This document shows positions 16,609 to 25,415 of a DNA stretch of 64,000 nt, one piece after another; the first letter of the stretch is position 1, and the number at the start of each line of letters is the position of its first letter. The notes below the pieces were generated by a model. The model was not told the DNA's origin and did not search any database. It was given only the letters and a program-made list of their open reading frames with translations. The DNA is from JADLFV01 sp964471555 (lineage in GTDB: Bacteria; Planctomycetota; Phycisphaerae; Phycisphaerales; Phycisphaeraceae). The position numbers were made by a program, and so were the translations under genes. The stretch covers positions 4,808 to 68,807 of the forward strand of contig CAYYGM010000006.1 of the NCBI GenBank assembly GCA_964471555.1, written 5' to 3'.

Positions 16609-17073
16609 ATGACCATGCTCCAACGAACCGTTCTCTGGGCGATGCTCCTGCTGCCGGCCGCTTTCCTGCCCGGCTGCCCCTCTCAACCCAAGACCAGCGA
16701 CAAGGATCTCAACCTGATCAACCGCTCGCTGCTGAACGCACTGATGCAGGATGAGAAGCACAAGGACGAACTGGTCGTCATCGATGTGCGCAAGCCCACG
16801 CCCTATGCCGAGGGCCACATCCCCGGAGCCATCAACATTCCCGTCGTCGAGTTGAAGAAGGACGATCCGCGTCTGGCCAAAGCCAAGACCATCGTGGTCT
16901 ATGCCAGCGGCCAGCCCGATGATCTGCTGTCATGGGCCGCGGGCAAGAAGCTGGTGGCGCTGGGTTACGTCAACGTCTTCGACTTCCGTGGCGGCATGGA
17001 GGAATGGACCGGCCGCCGCCGCTTCGAGCAGCCGATGATGGATCCTCGCATGGAGGAGAAGGCGGGCCAGTAA
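16609..17073 (+). CDS. Rhodanese-homology lipoprotein lacking the catalytic cysteine
   Basis: A 154-residue protein with a lipoprotein signal (hydrophobic core, lipobox-like FLPGC, Cys about 21), followed by one rhodanese domain. ELVVIDVRKPTPYAEGHIPGAINIP is the classic first half and NVFDFRGGMEEWTGRR the second. Where active rhodaneses have YCxxGxRS this protein has VVYASGQPDD, so the sulfur-accepting cysteine is missing. A binding or structural role is more likely than sulfurtransfer. GAGG lies just before the ATG, so this is a leadered transcript. The C-terminal tail RRRFEQPMMDPRMEEKAGQ is polar. Confidence 0.82.
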   Translation: MTMLQRTVLWAMLLLPAAFLPGCPSQPKTSDKDLNLINRSLLNALMQDEKHKDELVVIDVRKPTPYAEGHIPGAINIPVVELKKDDPRLAKAKTIVVYASGQPDDLLSWAAGKKLVALGYVNVFDFRGGMEEWTGRRRFEQPMMDPRMEEKAGQ

Positions 17074-17222
17074 CAACCGCGGATGAACGCAGATGTTGGG
17101 AAGTTAGCCACGGATGAACACGGATGAACACGGATAAAAAAATGCATTCAATGCATTCTGATCCGTGACTATCTGTGTTCATCCGTGGCAAAAATTGAAT
17201 ATCCGCGTTGATCTGCGGTTTC
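17074..17222. repeat. Nested inverted tandem-word repeat (CGCGGATGAA outside, CACGGATGAA inside)
   Basis: Outer arms at about 17074-17096 and 17199-17222 carry CCGCGGATGAACGCAGAT-type words. Inner arms at 17106-17138 and 17161-17191 carry CACGGATGAA words with a 10-nt period. The tip has ATGCATTC twice. It fills the whole spacer between two convergent genes. Confidence 0.85.
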
Positions 17223-17225
17223 AAC

Positions 17226-17780
17226 TCACGGACGCGAGTTGGGCCCCATGCCCAGGCCGGCGATCGTGAACATCATCCCTGCCGCCATCAGCACCCAGCG
17301 ACTGAACCCGCTGGTCAACCGCACCAGGCGCGTCGGCTTTTGCTCGCTCACCTGCGGCTGCGCCCGCATCTGCTGGCCCGGCTCGGTCAGCACGGCATCG
17401 ACCGAGGCACTTTCCGCCAGGTGATCATCACAGACGCCTGTGAAGCTGAGGCTGTTGGACGCCAGGGCCACGTGCTCCTGCTGCGGCCACAGTTCGCCCT
17501 CGGCCGGCCGCCAGTGCAGTTGGGAATACGCCAATCGCTCCAGCAGCAGCGGATCGTCAGCCGCCAGGGCGGAGTTGAACTCCTCGTAGCGCTGTCGCTG
17601 ATCGTCCATCAGCTCGAGCTGGCGGGCCATCAGATCGCGGCGGGCGTCCAGTTGCCGGTTCGACCACCACTGCGGCATCAGCACCACCCCGGCCAGGATC
17701 GTCATCCCGCACAGCAGCACCAGCCAACCGGCTGACTCCTCCAGAACCCGATCCATAATGTCCAGAAGCGGACCACGCAT
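17226..17780 (-). CDS. Membrane protein with two TM segments and a central coiled coil
   Basis: A 184-residue protein of unknown function. It has a hydrophobic segment at about residues 17-35 (WLVLLCGMTILAGVVLM), a charged helical stretch with heptad spacing (QLDARRDLMARQLELMDDQRQRYEEF), a polar region and a C-terminal hydrophobic segment (WVLMAAGMMFTIAGLGM). Both ends would be in the inner membrane with the middle in the periplasm, reminiscent of small division-associated proteins but without a recognisable domain. The start at 17780 is preferred because upstream in-frame ATGs pass through a tandem-word repeat and miaB. GATAGT (17788-17793) ends 7 nt before it. Confidence 0.7.
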   Translation of the reverse strand: MRGPLLDIMDRVLEESAGWLVLLCGMTILAGVVLMPQWWSNRQLDARRDLMARQLELMDDQRQRYEEFNSALAADDPLLLERLAYSQLHWRPAEGELWPQQEHVALASNSLSFTGVCDDHLAESASVDAVLTEPGQQMRAQPQVSEQKPTRLVRLTSGFSRWVLMAAGMMFTIAGLGMGPNSRP

Positions 17781-17823
17781 GGTGTTAACTATCGGACAAA
17801 CTGCAATCGGCAGATGAAGATGT

Positions 17824-17923
17824 ATGGCAGATGGCAGATGGAAGATGGCAGATCGGGAAAAACGGCCTTTTGTCCTCTGTCCCCTGCCTTTTCCATCTGC
17901 CATCTTCCATCTGCCATCTGCCA
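17824..17923. repeat. Inverted tandem-word repeat (ATGGCAG family)
   Basis: Left arm 17824-17853 and right arm 17892-17923 are made of ATGGCAG-type heptamers and their complement. The loop is about 38 nt. It lies in a divergent promoter region, directly before the miaB -10-like TACAAT. Confidence 0.88.
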
Positions 17924-17945
17924 TCCCTACAATGCCCCGCGCCCC

Positions 17946-19484
17946 ATGGCCCACGCTGCCGTCTATCTCGAAACCTTCGGCTGCCAGATGAACGTGCTGG
18001 ACAGCCAGCTTGTGCGCGGACAACTGACCGCCCTGGGCTACCGCTTCACCGACAACTGGCAAACCGCCGACGTGGTGCTCTACAACACCTGCTCCGTGCG
18101 CGATCACGCCGAGCAGAAGGTCTGGAGCCGGCTGGGTGAGATCAGCCACCTGCGCAAAAAGAACCCCGGCGACGGCAGTTCACTTCCGGGCGTCGTCGGC
18201 GTCATCGGCTGCATGGCGGAGCGCGAAGGCCGGCATCTGCTGCACAAGTTCCCGGTGATCGACCTGCTGTGCGGGCCCGGCGAACTGGACAAGCTGCCGC
18301 TGCTGATCGACAACGCCATGAAAACCTCCAGCCGGGCCCAGGTGGCGCTGGCCGGCAACACCCATCGCCGCTCGACCACGCGCGAGGCGGCTGAGGATCA
18401 ACTCGAACTGCTGGACCTGTCGCGCTCATTCGATCCCGACGGCATCGCCTCGCAAAGCGCGTACGTGCGCATCACGCGCGGCTGCAACAAGTTCTGCACC
18501 TACTGCGTCGTGCCCTTCACCCGCGGGCGCGAGATTCATCGTCATCCTGACAGCATCGTGGATGAATGTCGCAAACTGGTTGAGGCCGGCGTGCGCGAGA
18601 TCACACTGCTGGGCCAGACCGTCAACCACTACCACTACAACCTTGCCTCTGCGGTGACCGTCCACGGCATCGCCCAACCGCAGGTCGGCTCCATCGTCAA
18701 AGATCACGACGGCCACGCCACCGCTTCCACCGTCACCTTTGCCCAATTGCTGGCCCGTATCCACGACGAAATCCCGCAACTGGCCCGCCTGCGCTTCGTC
18801 ACCAGCTTCCCCCGCGACTTCGGCGACGACATCCTCACCGTCATGCGCGACCGCCCGCGCATCTGCCGCTACCTGCACCTGCCCGTGCAGAGCGGCAGCA
18901 ACCGCATGCTGCAAGCCATGAACCGCGGCTACAGCATCGAGGAATACGACAACCTGCTGCAGCGCGTGCGATCCATCCTTCCGGGGGCGGAGCTGGCCAC
19001 CGACATCATCTGCGGCTTCCCCGGCGAAACCGATGACGATCACCGCGCCACTGCCGACCTGCTGCGTCGCGGCCGCTTCAAGAACGCCTTCATCTTCAAG
19101 TACTCGCCCCGCCCCGGCACCGCTGCCGCCGATCGCCTGCCCGATGACGTGCCCCCGGAAGTGAAAAAACAGCGCAATAACGAGTTGCTCGACATTCAAT
19201 CGGCCATCAGCGCCGAAGTGCATGCCGGCTACGTCGGGCGCACGGTGGATGTCTTCATCGAGCAGGTCAGCGTCAAAGCTGCCAGGCAGGCGCAAGTCAC
19301 CCTCGGCTGGGAGAAGCCGCAGGATCAACCGATCACGCAACTGTCCGGCCGCACCGACACGGACCTGATCGTCTGTTTCGAGGGCCCCGCTGAGCTGGTG
19401 GGCCGGATCCTCCCCGTCCGCATCGACCGCGCCGCCCCACTGACACTGTTCGGCTCACTGGTTGACGCCCCCGTCTCCGCCTGA
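17946..19484 (+). CDS. miaB: tRNA-2-methylthio-N6-dimethylallyladenosine synthase MiaB
   Basis: A 512-residue radical SAM methylthiotransferase that adds a methylthio group to i6A37 of tRNA. The N-terminal UPF0004 domain shows ETFGCQMNVLDSQ. The radical SAM cluster is CNKFCTYC (about residues 180-187). The C-terminal TRAM-like part is present. An insertion of about 40 residues after LLGQTVNHYHY (HGIAQPQVGSIVKDHDGHA) is not in the E. coli enzyme. TACAAT at 17928-17933 ends 12 nt before the ATG, so the leader would be about five bases. Earlier in-frame starts lie in the repeat. Transcribed alone. Confidence 0.95.
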   Translation: MAHAAVYLETFGCQMNVLDSQLVRGQLTALGYRFTDNWQTADVVLYNTCSVRDHAEQKVWSRLGEISHLRKKNPGDGSSLPGVVGVIGCMAEREGRHLLHKFPVIDLLCGPGELDKLPLLIDNAMKTSSRAQVALAGNTHRRSTTREAAEDQLELLDLSRSFDPDGIASQSAYVRITRGCNKFCTYCVVPFTRGREIHRHPDSIVDECRKLVEAGVREITLLGQTVNHYHYNLASAVTVHGIAQPQVGSIVKDHDGHATASTVTFAQLLARIHDEIPQLARLRFVTSFPRDFGDDILTVMRDRPRICRYLHLPVQSGSNRMLQAMNRGYSIEEYDNLLQRVRSILPGAELATDIICGFPGETDDDHRATADLLRRGRFKNAFIFKYSPRPGTAAADRLPDDVPPEVKKQRNNELLDIQSAISAEVHAGYVGRTVDVFIEQVSVKAARQAQVTLGWEKPQDQPITQLSGRTDTDLIVCFEGPAELVGRILPVRIDRAAPLTLFGSLVDAPVSA

Positions 19485-19566
19485 AGTTCGCCAGTTTCGC
19501 GACATCGCCAGATCAGATTCCCCGCACTGACACGCAGCTTGCGCGTAAACTGGCTGCCGGTGCAAC

Positions 19567-19809
19567 ATGATCCCCACCTTCGGTATCTTCCTCCAGGCTG
19601 CGCTGCTGGTCGCGGGCATCTGCTGGCTCTACGGCATGTTCAGCAAATGGCGCGAGCACCTGGACATCCTGCGCACGGGCGAAGACAACATGACCAAGGG
19701 CGTGCTGGTCGGCCTGTGGATCATCACCGTGTTCGTCGGCCTGTACGTGACCTGGGTTGTCATCGCCCTGGGCATCCGCATCGTCGGCGGCATCATGGAT
19801 CTGATCTAG
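19567..19809 (+). CDS. Small two-TM membrane protein
   Basis: An 80-residue hydrophobic protein with two predicted membrane helices, about residues 5-24 and 47-72, joined by a charged loop (FSKWREHLDILRTGEDNM). The family is unknown. It lies between miaB and the esterase on the same strand. TAAACT is found 15 nt before the ATG, giving a short leader without an obvious Shine-Dalgarno site. The hairpin at 19816-19837 follows its stop. Confidence 0.6.
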   Translation: MIPTFGIFLQAALLVAGICWLYGMFSKWREHLDILRTGEDNMTKGVLVGLWIITVFVGLYVTWVVIALGIRIVGGIMDLI

Positions 19810-19815
19810 CCATAG

Positions 19816-19837
19816 CCGGCGAGCCACGTCTCGCCGG
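19816..19837. repeat. Hairpin CCGGCGAG/CTCGCCGG
   Basis: A perfect 8-bp stem with a 6-nt loop between two rightward genes. No U-run follows, so it looks more like a REP-type element than an intrinsic terminator. Confidence 0.6.
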
Positions 19838-19860
19838 ACCGCCCTGCTAGAATGCCGCCC

Positions 19861-20616
19861 ATGAGTCAGTTTGTGCAGCCGCTGTGGGATGATCCGCATG
19901 GTCCGAGCCTGACATTGTTCCCCGTGCCCGATGCGGCGCGGGGCGTGATTCTGCTGGTACCCGGCGGCGGGTACGGCGGACATGCGGTTAACGAAACTGA
20001 AATCACCGCGGATCGCTTGAATCGCGAAGGTTTCAACGTCGCCATGCTGCGCTATCGTGTGGAGCCGCATCGTCATCCGTTGCCGATCTTCGATGCTCAG
20101 CGGGCCATGCGCTTGCTGCGCACGCGCGGCGTGGACTGGGGCCTGGATGTCAGCCGCATCATCGCGTTGGGTTTTTCAGCGGGGGGGCATCTGGTTTCCA
20201 CGCTGGCGGTGCACGCGGATCGTTTCGAATGCGCGGAAGACGATCTGTGCGGCAAGGTGTCATCGCGGCCGGATGCCGTGGTGCTGGCGTATCCGGTGAT
20301 CGATATGGCGGGTGAATTTGCACACCCCGACTCGCGCGATCGGCTGTGCGGGAAGGATTGCGACCGGGCCACGCTGGAGTTGCTCAGCACGCATCGGCAC
20401 GTTTCATCGCGCACGCCGCCGGTGTTTCTTTTTCACGCCGCCACCGATGAACTGGTCCCGATGCAGAACAGTCTGCTGTTCGCGTCCGCCTGCCGAGCTG
20501 CCGGCGTGAAGGTGGAACTGCACATTTCCGAGCGCGGCTGCCACGGCCAGGACGAGCCGCCGTTCGCTCACTGGTGGAACCTGGCTGTCGCTTTTATACA
20601 TCGGCGCCTGGCATGA
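19861..20616 (+). CDS. Alpha/beta hydrolase (BD-FAE/acetyl-xylan esterase-like)
   Basis: A 251-residue esterase. The oxyanion block is VPGGGYGGHA, the nucleophile elbow GFSAGGH (Ser about 105), a late acid in ATDELVP and the final His in ERGCHGQ. These are typical of the carbohydrate-esterase-like hydrolases that deacetylate plant polysaccharides or small esters. There is no signal peptide, so the enzyme is cytoplasmic. TAGAAT at 19848-19853 ends 7 nt before the ATG. The M19 dipeptidase start overlaps its stop codon (ATGA), so the two were co-translated before the dipeptidase frame was broken. Confidence 0.88.
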   Translation: MSQFVQPLWDDPHGPSLTLFPVPDAARGVILLVPGGGYGGHAVNETEITADRLNREGFNVAMLRYRVEPHRHPLPIFDAQRAMRLLRTRGVDWGLDVSRIIALGFSAGGHLVSTLAVHADRFECAEDDLCGKVSSRPDAVVLAYPVIDMAGEFAHPDSRDRLCGKDCDRATLELLSTHRHVSSRTPPVFLFHAATDELVPMQNSLLFASACRAAGVKVELHISERGCHGQDEPPFAHWWNLAVAFIHRRLA

Positions 20617-21716
20617 ACATCTTCGACGGACATCTCGATCTGGCCCTCAATGCCGTTTCCTTCCGGCGCGACCTGACGCTGAACCTCGAGCAACTGCGGC
20701 GCAAGCAGACGCTCGAAGCGATTGAAAAAATCGGCACGCCCACCATCACCTTGGGTGAAATGAAGCGCGGCAAGGTGCGGGCGGTGCTCTCGACACTACT
20801 GGCAAGGTCCAAGCCGTGGGCAGCATCGTCGCCGATCTCGACGTCGGTCATCGGTGACTGGCCGACGCAGGAGATGGCCTATGCCGTGGCTCGCGGGCAG
20901 CTTGCCTGGTACGAAAGAAGGAAAAAGCGGGGACCTTTGCCGATCACCACAACGCAAAAAAAACTCCGCCATCACTGAAACAGCAAAGCCGCCCTTCCGG
21001 GGGCGGGGGCGGGGGTTGTCATCACGTTGGAAGGCGCTGACCCGATCATCAATCCCGATCAGTTGCACCACTGGCACGCACTGGGCCTGCGCACGCTCAT
21101 GCTCGCCCACTTCGGTCGCAGTCATTACGCTCACGGCACACCCAGCGAAGACCCCGCCAACACCCGCGACACCGACGGGCCCCTGACTGACAAGACCCCC
21201 GCCCTGCTGAAGGTCATGGCCGAGTTGAAGATGCCGCTGGACCTGACGCACTTGTCCGACACCAGCTTCTTCCAGGCAGTCGATGGCTTCCGGGGGCGCA
21301 TCTATTCCTCGCACACCGCCTGCCGCGCGCTGTGTTCGATTCCGCGCAACCACAGCGATGAGCAACTGCGCCTGATCCTCGAGCGCGGCGGCGTGATCGG
21401 TGTGCCGATGTTTAATGCCTTTCTCGATGCGACGTACAAGCGACCGCCCAACAGCAATCGCCAGCAGGTGACGCTGGACACGGTGGCGGCGCATCTGGAT
21501 CACATCTGCCAGTTGGCCGGCAACGCGGAGCAGGCCGCGATCGGCAGCGACATGGACGGCGGGTTCGGACTGGAGCATTCGCCGACCGGCCTCGATACGA
21601 TCGCGGACCTTGGGAAATTGGCTGAAGCGCTGCGCAAACGCGGCCACAACGACGACGAAATACGCAAAATTCTCGGTGAAAACTGGTTGCGTTTCTTCTG
21701 CGAGACTTTACCCTGA
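20613..21716 (+). pseudogene. Membrane dipeptidase (peptidase M19), frame interrupted
   Basis: The 5' part (20613-20975) gives MNIFDGHLDLALNA, with the metal-binding His-x-Asp, through MAYAVARGQLAWYER. The 3' part (about 21000-21716) resumes at VVITLEGADPI with the bridging Glu, then DLTHLSD, SSHTACRAL and GSDMDGGFG. Between them the reading is unlike the family and meets an in-frame TGA at 20976-20978. The disrupted stretch has homopolymer runs (eight As at about 20946-20953, three runs of five Gs), so paired indels or sequence errors are likely. Intact homologues hydrolyse dipeptides with a two-metal centre. Start overlaps the upstream stop. Confidence 0.75.
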
Positions 21717-21725
21717 GAAGTTGGG

Positions 21726-21802
21726 GATGGCAGATGGCAAATGGCAGATTGGACAAACAGAAAGCCACTTGTCTTTTCCATCTGCCATCTAACATCTGCC
21801 AT
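21726..21802. repeat. Inverted tandem-word repeat (ATGGCAG family), second copy
   Basis: Arms at 21726-21750 and 21777-21802 match the words at 17824-17923 with small changes. It lies between the broken dipeptidase and the GH130 gene, ending 12 bp before the latter's ATG. Confidence 0.85.
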
Positions 21803-21813
21803 TGAGACTTCCC

Positions 21814-22884
21814 ATGCTCGATCGCCTGTTTTCCAACTGCATGCTCCGTCCGACCGATCTGAAGCCGCGCTATCCCGGCATGAAGATCATCGGCACGTTC
21901 AACCCCGGAGCGGTTGCGCTCGACACTTCCGGGGATAGCGGCGTCGCCCTGCTGGTGCGCGTGTGTGAAGCACCCATCGAGAAGCGCAAGGGTTTTCACA
22001 GTTCGCCGCGCATGGATCCGCAGCAGGGCATGGTCATCGACTGGCTGCCCGAGGAAGAACACGACAGCTCCGATCCGCGCGTGCTGCGCCATCACGTGCG
22101 CGGTGAACACCGCCTGCGCTTCATCAGCTACCTGCGGGTGTTCATCAGCCGCGACGGTAAAACGCTCGACAGCCTCGACGGCCCCGTCCTCGATCCGACT
22201 GGCCAATATGAAACCTACGGCCTGGAAGACCCGCGCATCACGCGCATCGGCGACACCTGCTACATCACCGTCGTCACCGTCAGCAAGCACGGCGTCGCCA
22301 CCTCGCTGATGAGCACGACAGACTTCCAGACGTTCGAGCGCCGCGGCATCATCTTCGCGCCGGACAACAAGGATGTGGTGCTGTTCCCCGAAAAAGTCAA
22401 CGGCCGCTACGTCGCCCTGCACCGGCCGATGCCCGCCATGCGCTTCATGCCGCCTGAAATGTGGATCGCCCGCAGCGACGACCTGCTGCATTGGGGCGAA
22501 CATCGGCAACTGCTCGGCTCAGGCGACGGCTGGCAGAACAATCGCGTCGGCGGCGGAACGCCACCTGTCGCCACCGAGGCTGGGTTCCTGACCCTGTATC
22601 ACGCAGCGCACAAAGCACACGATCAGCCGGGCGTCGGCATCTATTGCGGCGGCGCTCTGCTGCTGGATGGCGATGATCCGTCGCGCGTGGCGGCCTGCAC
22701 CGAGGGCCCGATCATGCGGCCGCAGACGAACTTTGAGAAACAGGGCTTTGCGCCCAACGTGGTGTTCCCCACCGCCATGATCGAGCGCGATGATGAGCTT
22801 TGGGTCTATTACGGCGCGGCTGACGAAAACGTCGGCGTCACCGCCTTCAAACGCGCCGATGTGCTGGCGGCGCTGGGAAGATGA
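21814..22884 (+). CDS. Glycoside hydrolase family 130-like (mannoside phosphorylase-type)
   Basis: A 356-residue five-bladed beta-propeller protein. The hallmark is YGLEDPRITRIGDTCYITV in the middle, with RDGKTLD before it, LHRPMP, and EMWIARSDDLLHWG after it. GH130 enzymes phosphorolyse or hydrolyse beta-mannosides and mannosyl-glucose; the exact linkage cannot be read from sequence. No signal peptide, so it is cytoplasmic. An in-frame TTG 12 bp upstream is less likely as the start. It is followed after 18 bp by the radical SAM gene. The upstream spacer consists of a tandem-word inverted repeat. Confidence 0.88.
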   Translation: MLDRLFSNCMLRPTDLKPRYPGMKIIGTFNPGAVALDTSGDSGVALLVRVCEAPIEKRKGFHSSPRMDPQQGMVIDWLPEEEHDSSDPRVLRHHVRGEHRLRFISYLRVFISRDGKTLDSLDGPVLDPTGQYETYGLEDPRITRIGDTCYITVVTVSKHGVATSLMSTTDFQTFERRGIIFAPDNKDVVLFPEKVNGRYVALHRPMPAMRFMPPEMWIARSDDLLHWGEHRQLLGSGDGWQNNRVGGGTPPVATEAGFLTLYHAAHKAHDQPGVGIYCGGALLLDGDDPSRVAACTEGPIMRPQTNFEKQGFAPNVVFPTAMIERDDELWVYYGAADENVGVTAFKRADVLAALGR

Positions 22885-22902
22885 TGACCGGAAGGGGGCG
22901 AT

Positions 22903-24177
22903 ATGGACTGGGATTGGTTCAGGTGGATCGTCCGTCGGCACTTCTCCGGCCCGCACAGCCGCTATGAGCTGCTGGCCTGCGATCGGCCTGCGCCTGCGCA
23001 CTGGCCTGACCGGCTGGACCTTTATCTGCACGTGCCCTTCTGCCGCAGCTTCTGCCCGCATTGTCCCTACTACAAGGAGCCCTACGAACCGCGAGCGTCC
23101 GGGCGCTTCGTGGCGGCGGTGCGGCGCGAGGCCCGACAGTGGGCGCAACTGGCCGGATCGAGCAAATTAGGCTCGCTCTATGTCGGCGGCGGCACACCCA
23201 CGCTGCTGGGCGAACAACTGGGCGAACTGATCGCGGCGCTGCGGACCACCTTCGGCGGCCTGGAGCAGGTGGCGGTGGAACTGCTGCCCACCGATGCCAG
23301 TGAGGCGCAACTGGACATGCTTGCCCGGGCCGGGGTGAACATGATCAGTCTGGGCGTGCAGAGCTTTGACCCGGCGAGTCTGAAGATCATCGGCCGGCCG
23401 TATCGCAGCGAAGTGCTCGACGGTGCGATCGCCCGCACAGTCAGCGGCGGCTTCGACTTCGTCAACCTGGACATGATGTTTGTGCTGCCGGGCCAGACGC
23501 TGGCCGATCTGCGGCGCGACATCGACAAAGCCCTGGCCGGCGGCGCGGATCAGTTGACGTTTTATCCGCTGTTCACCTTTCCCTACACGGCCGTGGGCAA
23601 GCTTCGCCGTCAACGCCGGCTGCGCATGCCCCCGTTGCGACAGCGCCGCGCCCAGTACCGCTTTCTGCATGACGCCATGCAGCAGGCAGGCATGCAGCGG
23701 GTCAGCGTGTGGGGATTCGCCAAACCACATCGCGGCAAGTATTCCTCGGTGACGCGCCAAGGCTACATCGGCCTTGGTCCGGGCGCCGCCAGTTGCCTGC
23801 CGGGCCAGTACCTGTTCAACACCTTCTCCGTGGATCACTACTGTCAGCGGATCGAGGCTGGCCGCTTCGCCACCGCCCTGGGCATGGCCATGACCGACGA
23901 CATGCAGCGCTACTACTGGCTGTACTGGAAGCTGTACGAGACGCGCGTGCCGCAGGCGGAGTTGGAAAAGTTGTTCGCCAGGGACCATCGTGCCTTTCGC
24001 TGGCTGCGGCGGGCGCGGCATGTGGGGCTGATTCAGCGGCAGGACGGTGAGTTGACGTTGACGGAGCGCGGCGCGTTCTGGGTGCACTGGCTGCAGAACA
24101 AGTTCGTCCTGCACTACATCGACACCGTCTGGCAGCGGGCGATGGCTGAGCCGTTCCCCGCCCGGATCGCGTTCTGA
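22903..24177 (+). CDS. Radical SAM protein, HemN/HemW-like
   Basis: A 424-residue radical SAM enzyme with the cluster motif CRSFCPHC (Cys47, Cys51, Cys54), then SLYVGGGTPTLL and the FVNLDMMFVLPGQT block typical of the coproporphyrinogen oxidase-like family. The usual HemW cluster has an aromatic residue before the third Cys (CxFC); here it is His. Some members are heme chaperones or radical SAM methylases, so it should not be named HemN with confidence. GGAAGGGGG lies 8 nt before the ATG. It lies 18 bp downstream of the GH130 gene and is likely co-transcribed. Confidence 0.82.
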   Translation: MDWDWFRWIVRRHFSGPHSRYELLACDRPAPAHWPDRLDLYLHVPFCRSFCPHCPYYKEPYEPRASGRFVAAVRREARQWAQLAGSSKLGSLYVGGGTPTLLGEQLGELIAALRTTFGGLEQVAVELLPTDASEAQLDMLARAGVNMISLGVQSFDPASLKIIGRPYRSEVLDGAIARTVSGGFDFVNLDMMFVLPGQTLADLRRDIDKALAGGADQLTFYPLFTFPYTAVGKLRRQRRLRMPPLRQRRAQYRFLHDAMQQAGMQRVSVWGFAKPHRGKYSSVTRQGYIGLGPGAASCLPGQYLFNTFSVDHYCQRIEAGRFATALGMAMTDDMQRYYWLYWKLYETRVPQAELEKLFARDHRAFRWLRRARHVGLIQRQDGELTLTERGAFWVHWLQNKFVLHYIDTVWQRAMAEPFPARIAF

Positions 24178-24267
24178 CTGGTGCGGGTGCACAGTGACCC
24201 GGGATTGCATTCAGAGCAGTCCTGAGTGAACGTTTTCATGTGAAGACTTCAAACGGTTCGAGACCGC

Positions 24268-25125
24268 TCAATCATCCGCGACGATTTCGCCCCAGCGGGC
24301 AGGGCTGGTGTAGTTACCGGTGGGCGGCTCGTAGTCATCTCGGCCGGCGATAAACAGGCCGAAGTCAAGGCTGGTGATGTCGTCGATGGTTTCAAAGACG
24401 GTGCTGCCATCGAGGTAAGCGAGGTTCTGCCCGCCGTTGTTGGTCATGTAGCTGCCGTGGGGTCGATTGAGAATGATGCTGCCCGGACTGTTGTAGTAAC
24501 GCCAGCCGCTCCAACCGGCAACGTCGAGGGAAGGCTGGATACTGTAATTGGCCCAGTGGGGTCGCAGAATGGATGCGCCGGAGATTCGAATATCGTCCTT
24601 GTAGGTGTTCACGTGCGTGTTTCTGTAGATGCCGAGTTGGCCGAAGTGCGTCACGACGCCGTTGGCCACGTAGCTGTAGCTGTTCTGGGTCTCGGGATGT
24701 GGATACAGGCCGTCCTCTGATGCATAGCGATCAGCGGAGGGGCAGATGTAAACACCGATCTGGCCGGAGACGTACTTGTGGATCAGACTCACCCAGTTCG
24801 GTTCAGCCAGTTGCCCGGAGCGCGGGTTCTGCGGATCATTTCGGTTCAGTGGGTAGTACACGACATACCCACTTCCGAGCCCGGAGGGATCATAGCTGGG
24901 GTGCCCGCCGTACTGGAAGGGGAACGTGTCCTTCTCATCGGCAGCGTAAGCCATGGACCCGGCATTCAACTGGCGCACGTAACCGGCACAGGTGATCTGC
25001 CTGCCCGCTTCCCGGGCCCGCTCCAGGGCCGGCAACAGGAGTGAGATCAACAGCGCGATGATGGAGATCACCACCAGCAATTCAATCAACGTGAACGCCC
25101 GCGTTCTGCTCTGAGCCGACAGCAT
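24268..25125 (-). CDS. Prepilin-like protein (N-terminal methylation motif, large C-terminal domain)
   Basis: A 285-residue protein with the prepilin signature AFTLIELLVVISIIALLISLLLPAL after a short positive leader; cleavage would be between Ala and Phe. The helix is followed by the word GRQITCAGYVRQLNAG and a long globular domain. The C-terminal block SLDFGLFIAG is shared with the paralogue at 43958-44764. In planctomycetes such pseudopilin-like proteins are numerous and of unknown role. AAGGAGG precedes the ATG by 6 nt; an earlier ATG would lengthen the leader without a Shine-Dalgarno site. It is the gene after the FG-GAP protein in the leftward direction, 290 bp away. Confidence 0.88.
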   Translation of the reverse strand: MLSAQSRTRAFTLIELLVVISIIALLISLLLPALERAREAGRQITCAGYVRQLNAGSMAYAADEKDTFPFQYGGHPSYDPSGLGSGYVVYYPLNRNDPQNPRSGQLAEPNWVSLIHKYVSGQIGVYICPSADRYASEDGLYPHPETQNSYSYVANGVVTHFGQLGIYRNTHVNTYKDDIRISGASILRPHWANYSIQPSLDVAGWSGWRYYNSPGSIILNRPHGSYMTNNGGQNLAYLDGSTVFETIDDITSLDFGLFIAGRDDYEPPTGNYTSPARWGEIVADD

Positions 25126-25415
25126 GAAAGCCTCCTTGATCACCAGAGTTGATTATGAAACATGAAGACTTGTCTTGAACCAACCAAGCACATGCCAAAT
25201 CGCCGGGAGATGCTCCCTCCCCGCGAATATATCTGGCAATATTCTAGCCATTCATCGGTTGATGAAAAGGCCCAAGTGCACAAAAAAGTGCTGTTTCGTC
25301 ACAATACCGTGGCCGAGACGATCAATACCCCTCATTTGCGCTGCCACCGCCCCACCACAGCCACGACGGCTGGGGGGCCGGCACCGGTCTTGAAATGTCC
25401 GGCTGGCCGGTCCGC
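25126..25415. other. Intergenic region upstream of the prepilin-like gene
   Basis: No gene seen. It contains a palindrome TTCATC/GATGAA (25251-25256 and 25261-25266) close to a minus-strand TAGAAT at about 25242-25247, which could be an operator and -10 box for the prepilin-like gene. A GCAC/GTGC stem with an A-rich loop lies near 25280. Confidence 0.35.

Noticed and set aside
20976..20978. Selenocysteine at the TGA of the dipeptidase
   Set aside because: The position is not an active-site residue of M19 enzymes and the surrounding residues are not family-like, so a frame disruption is simpler.
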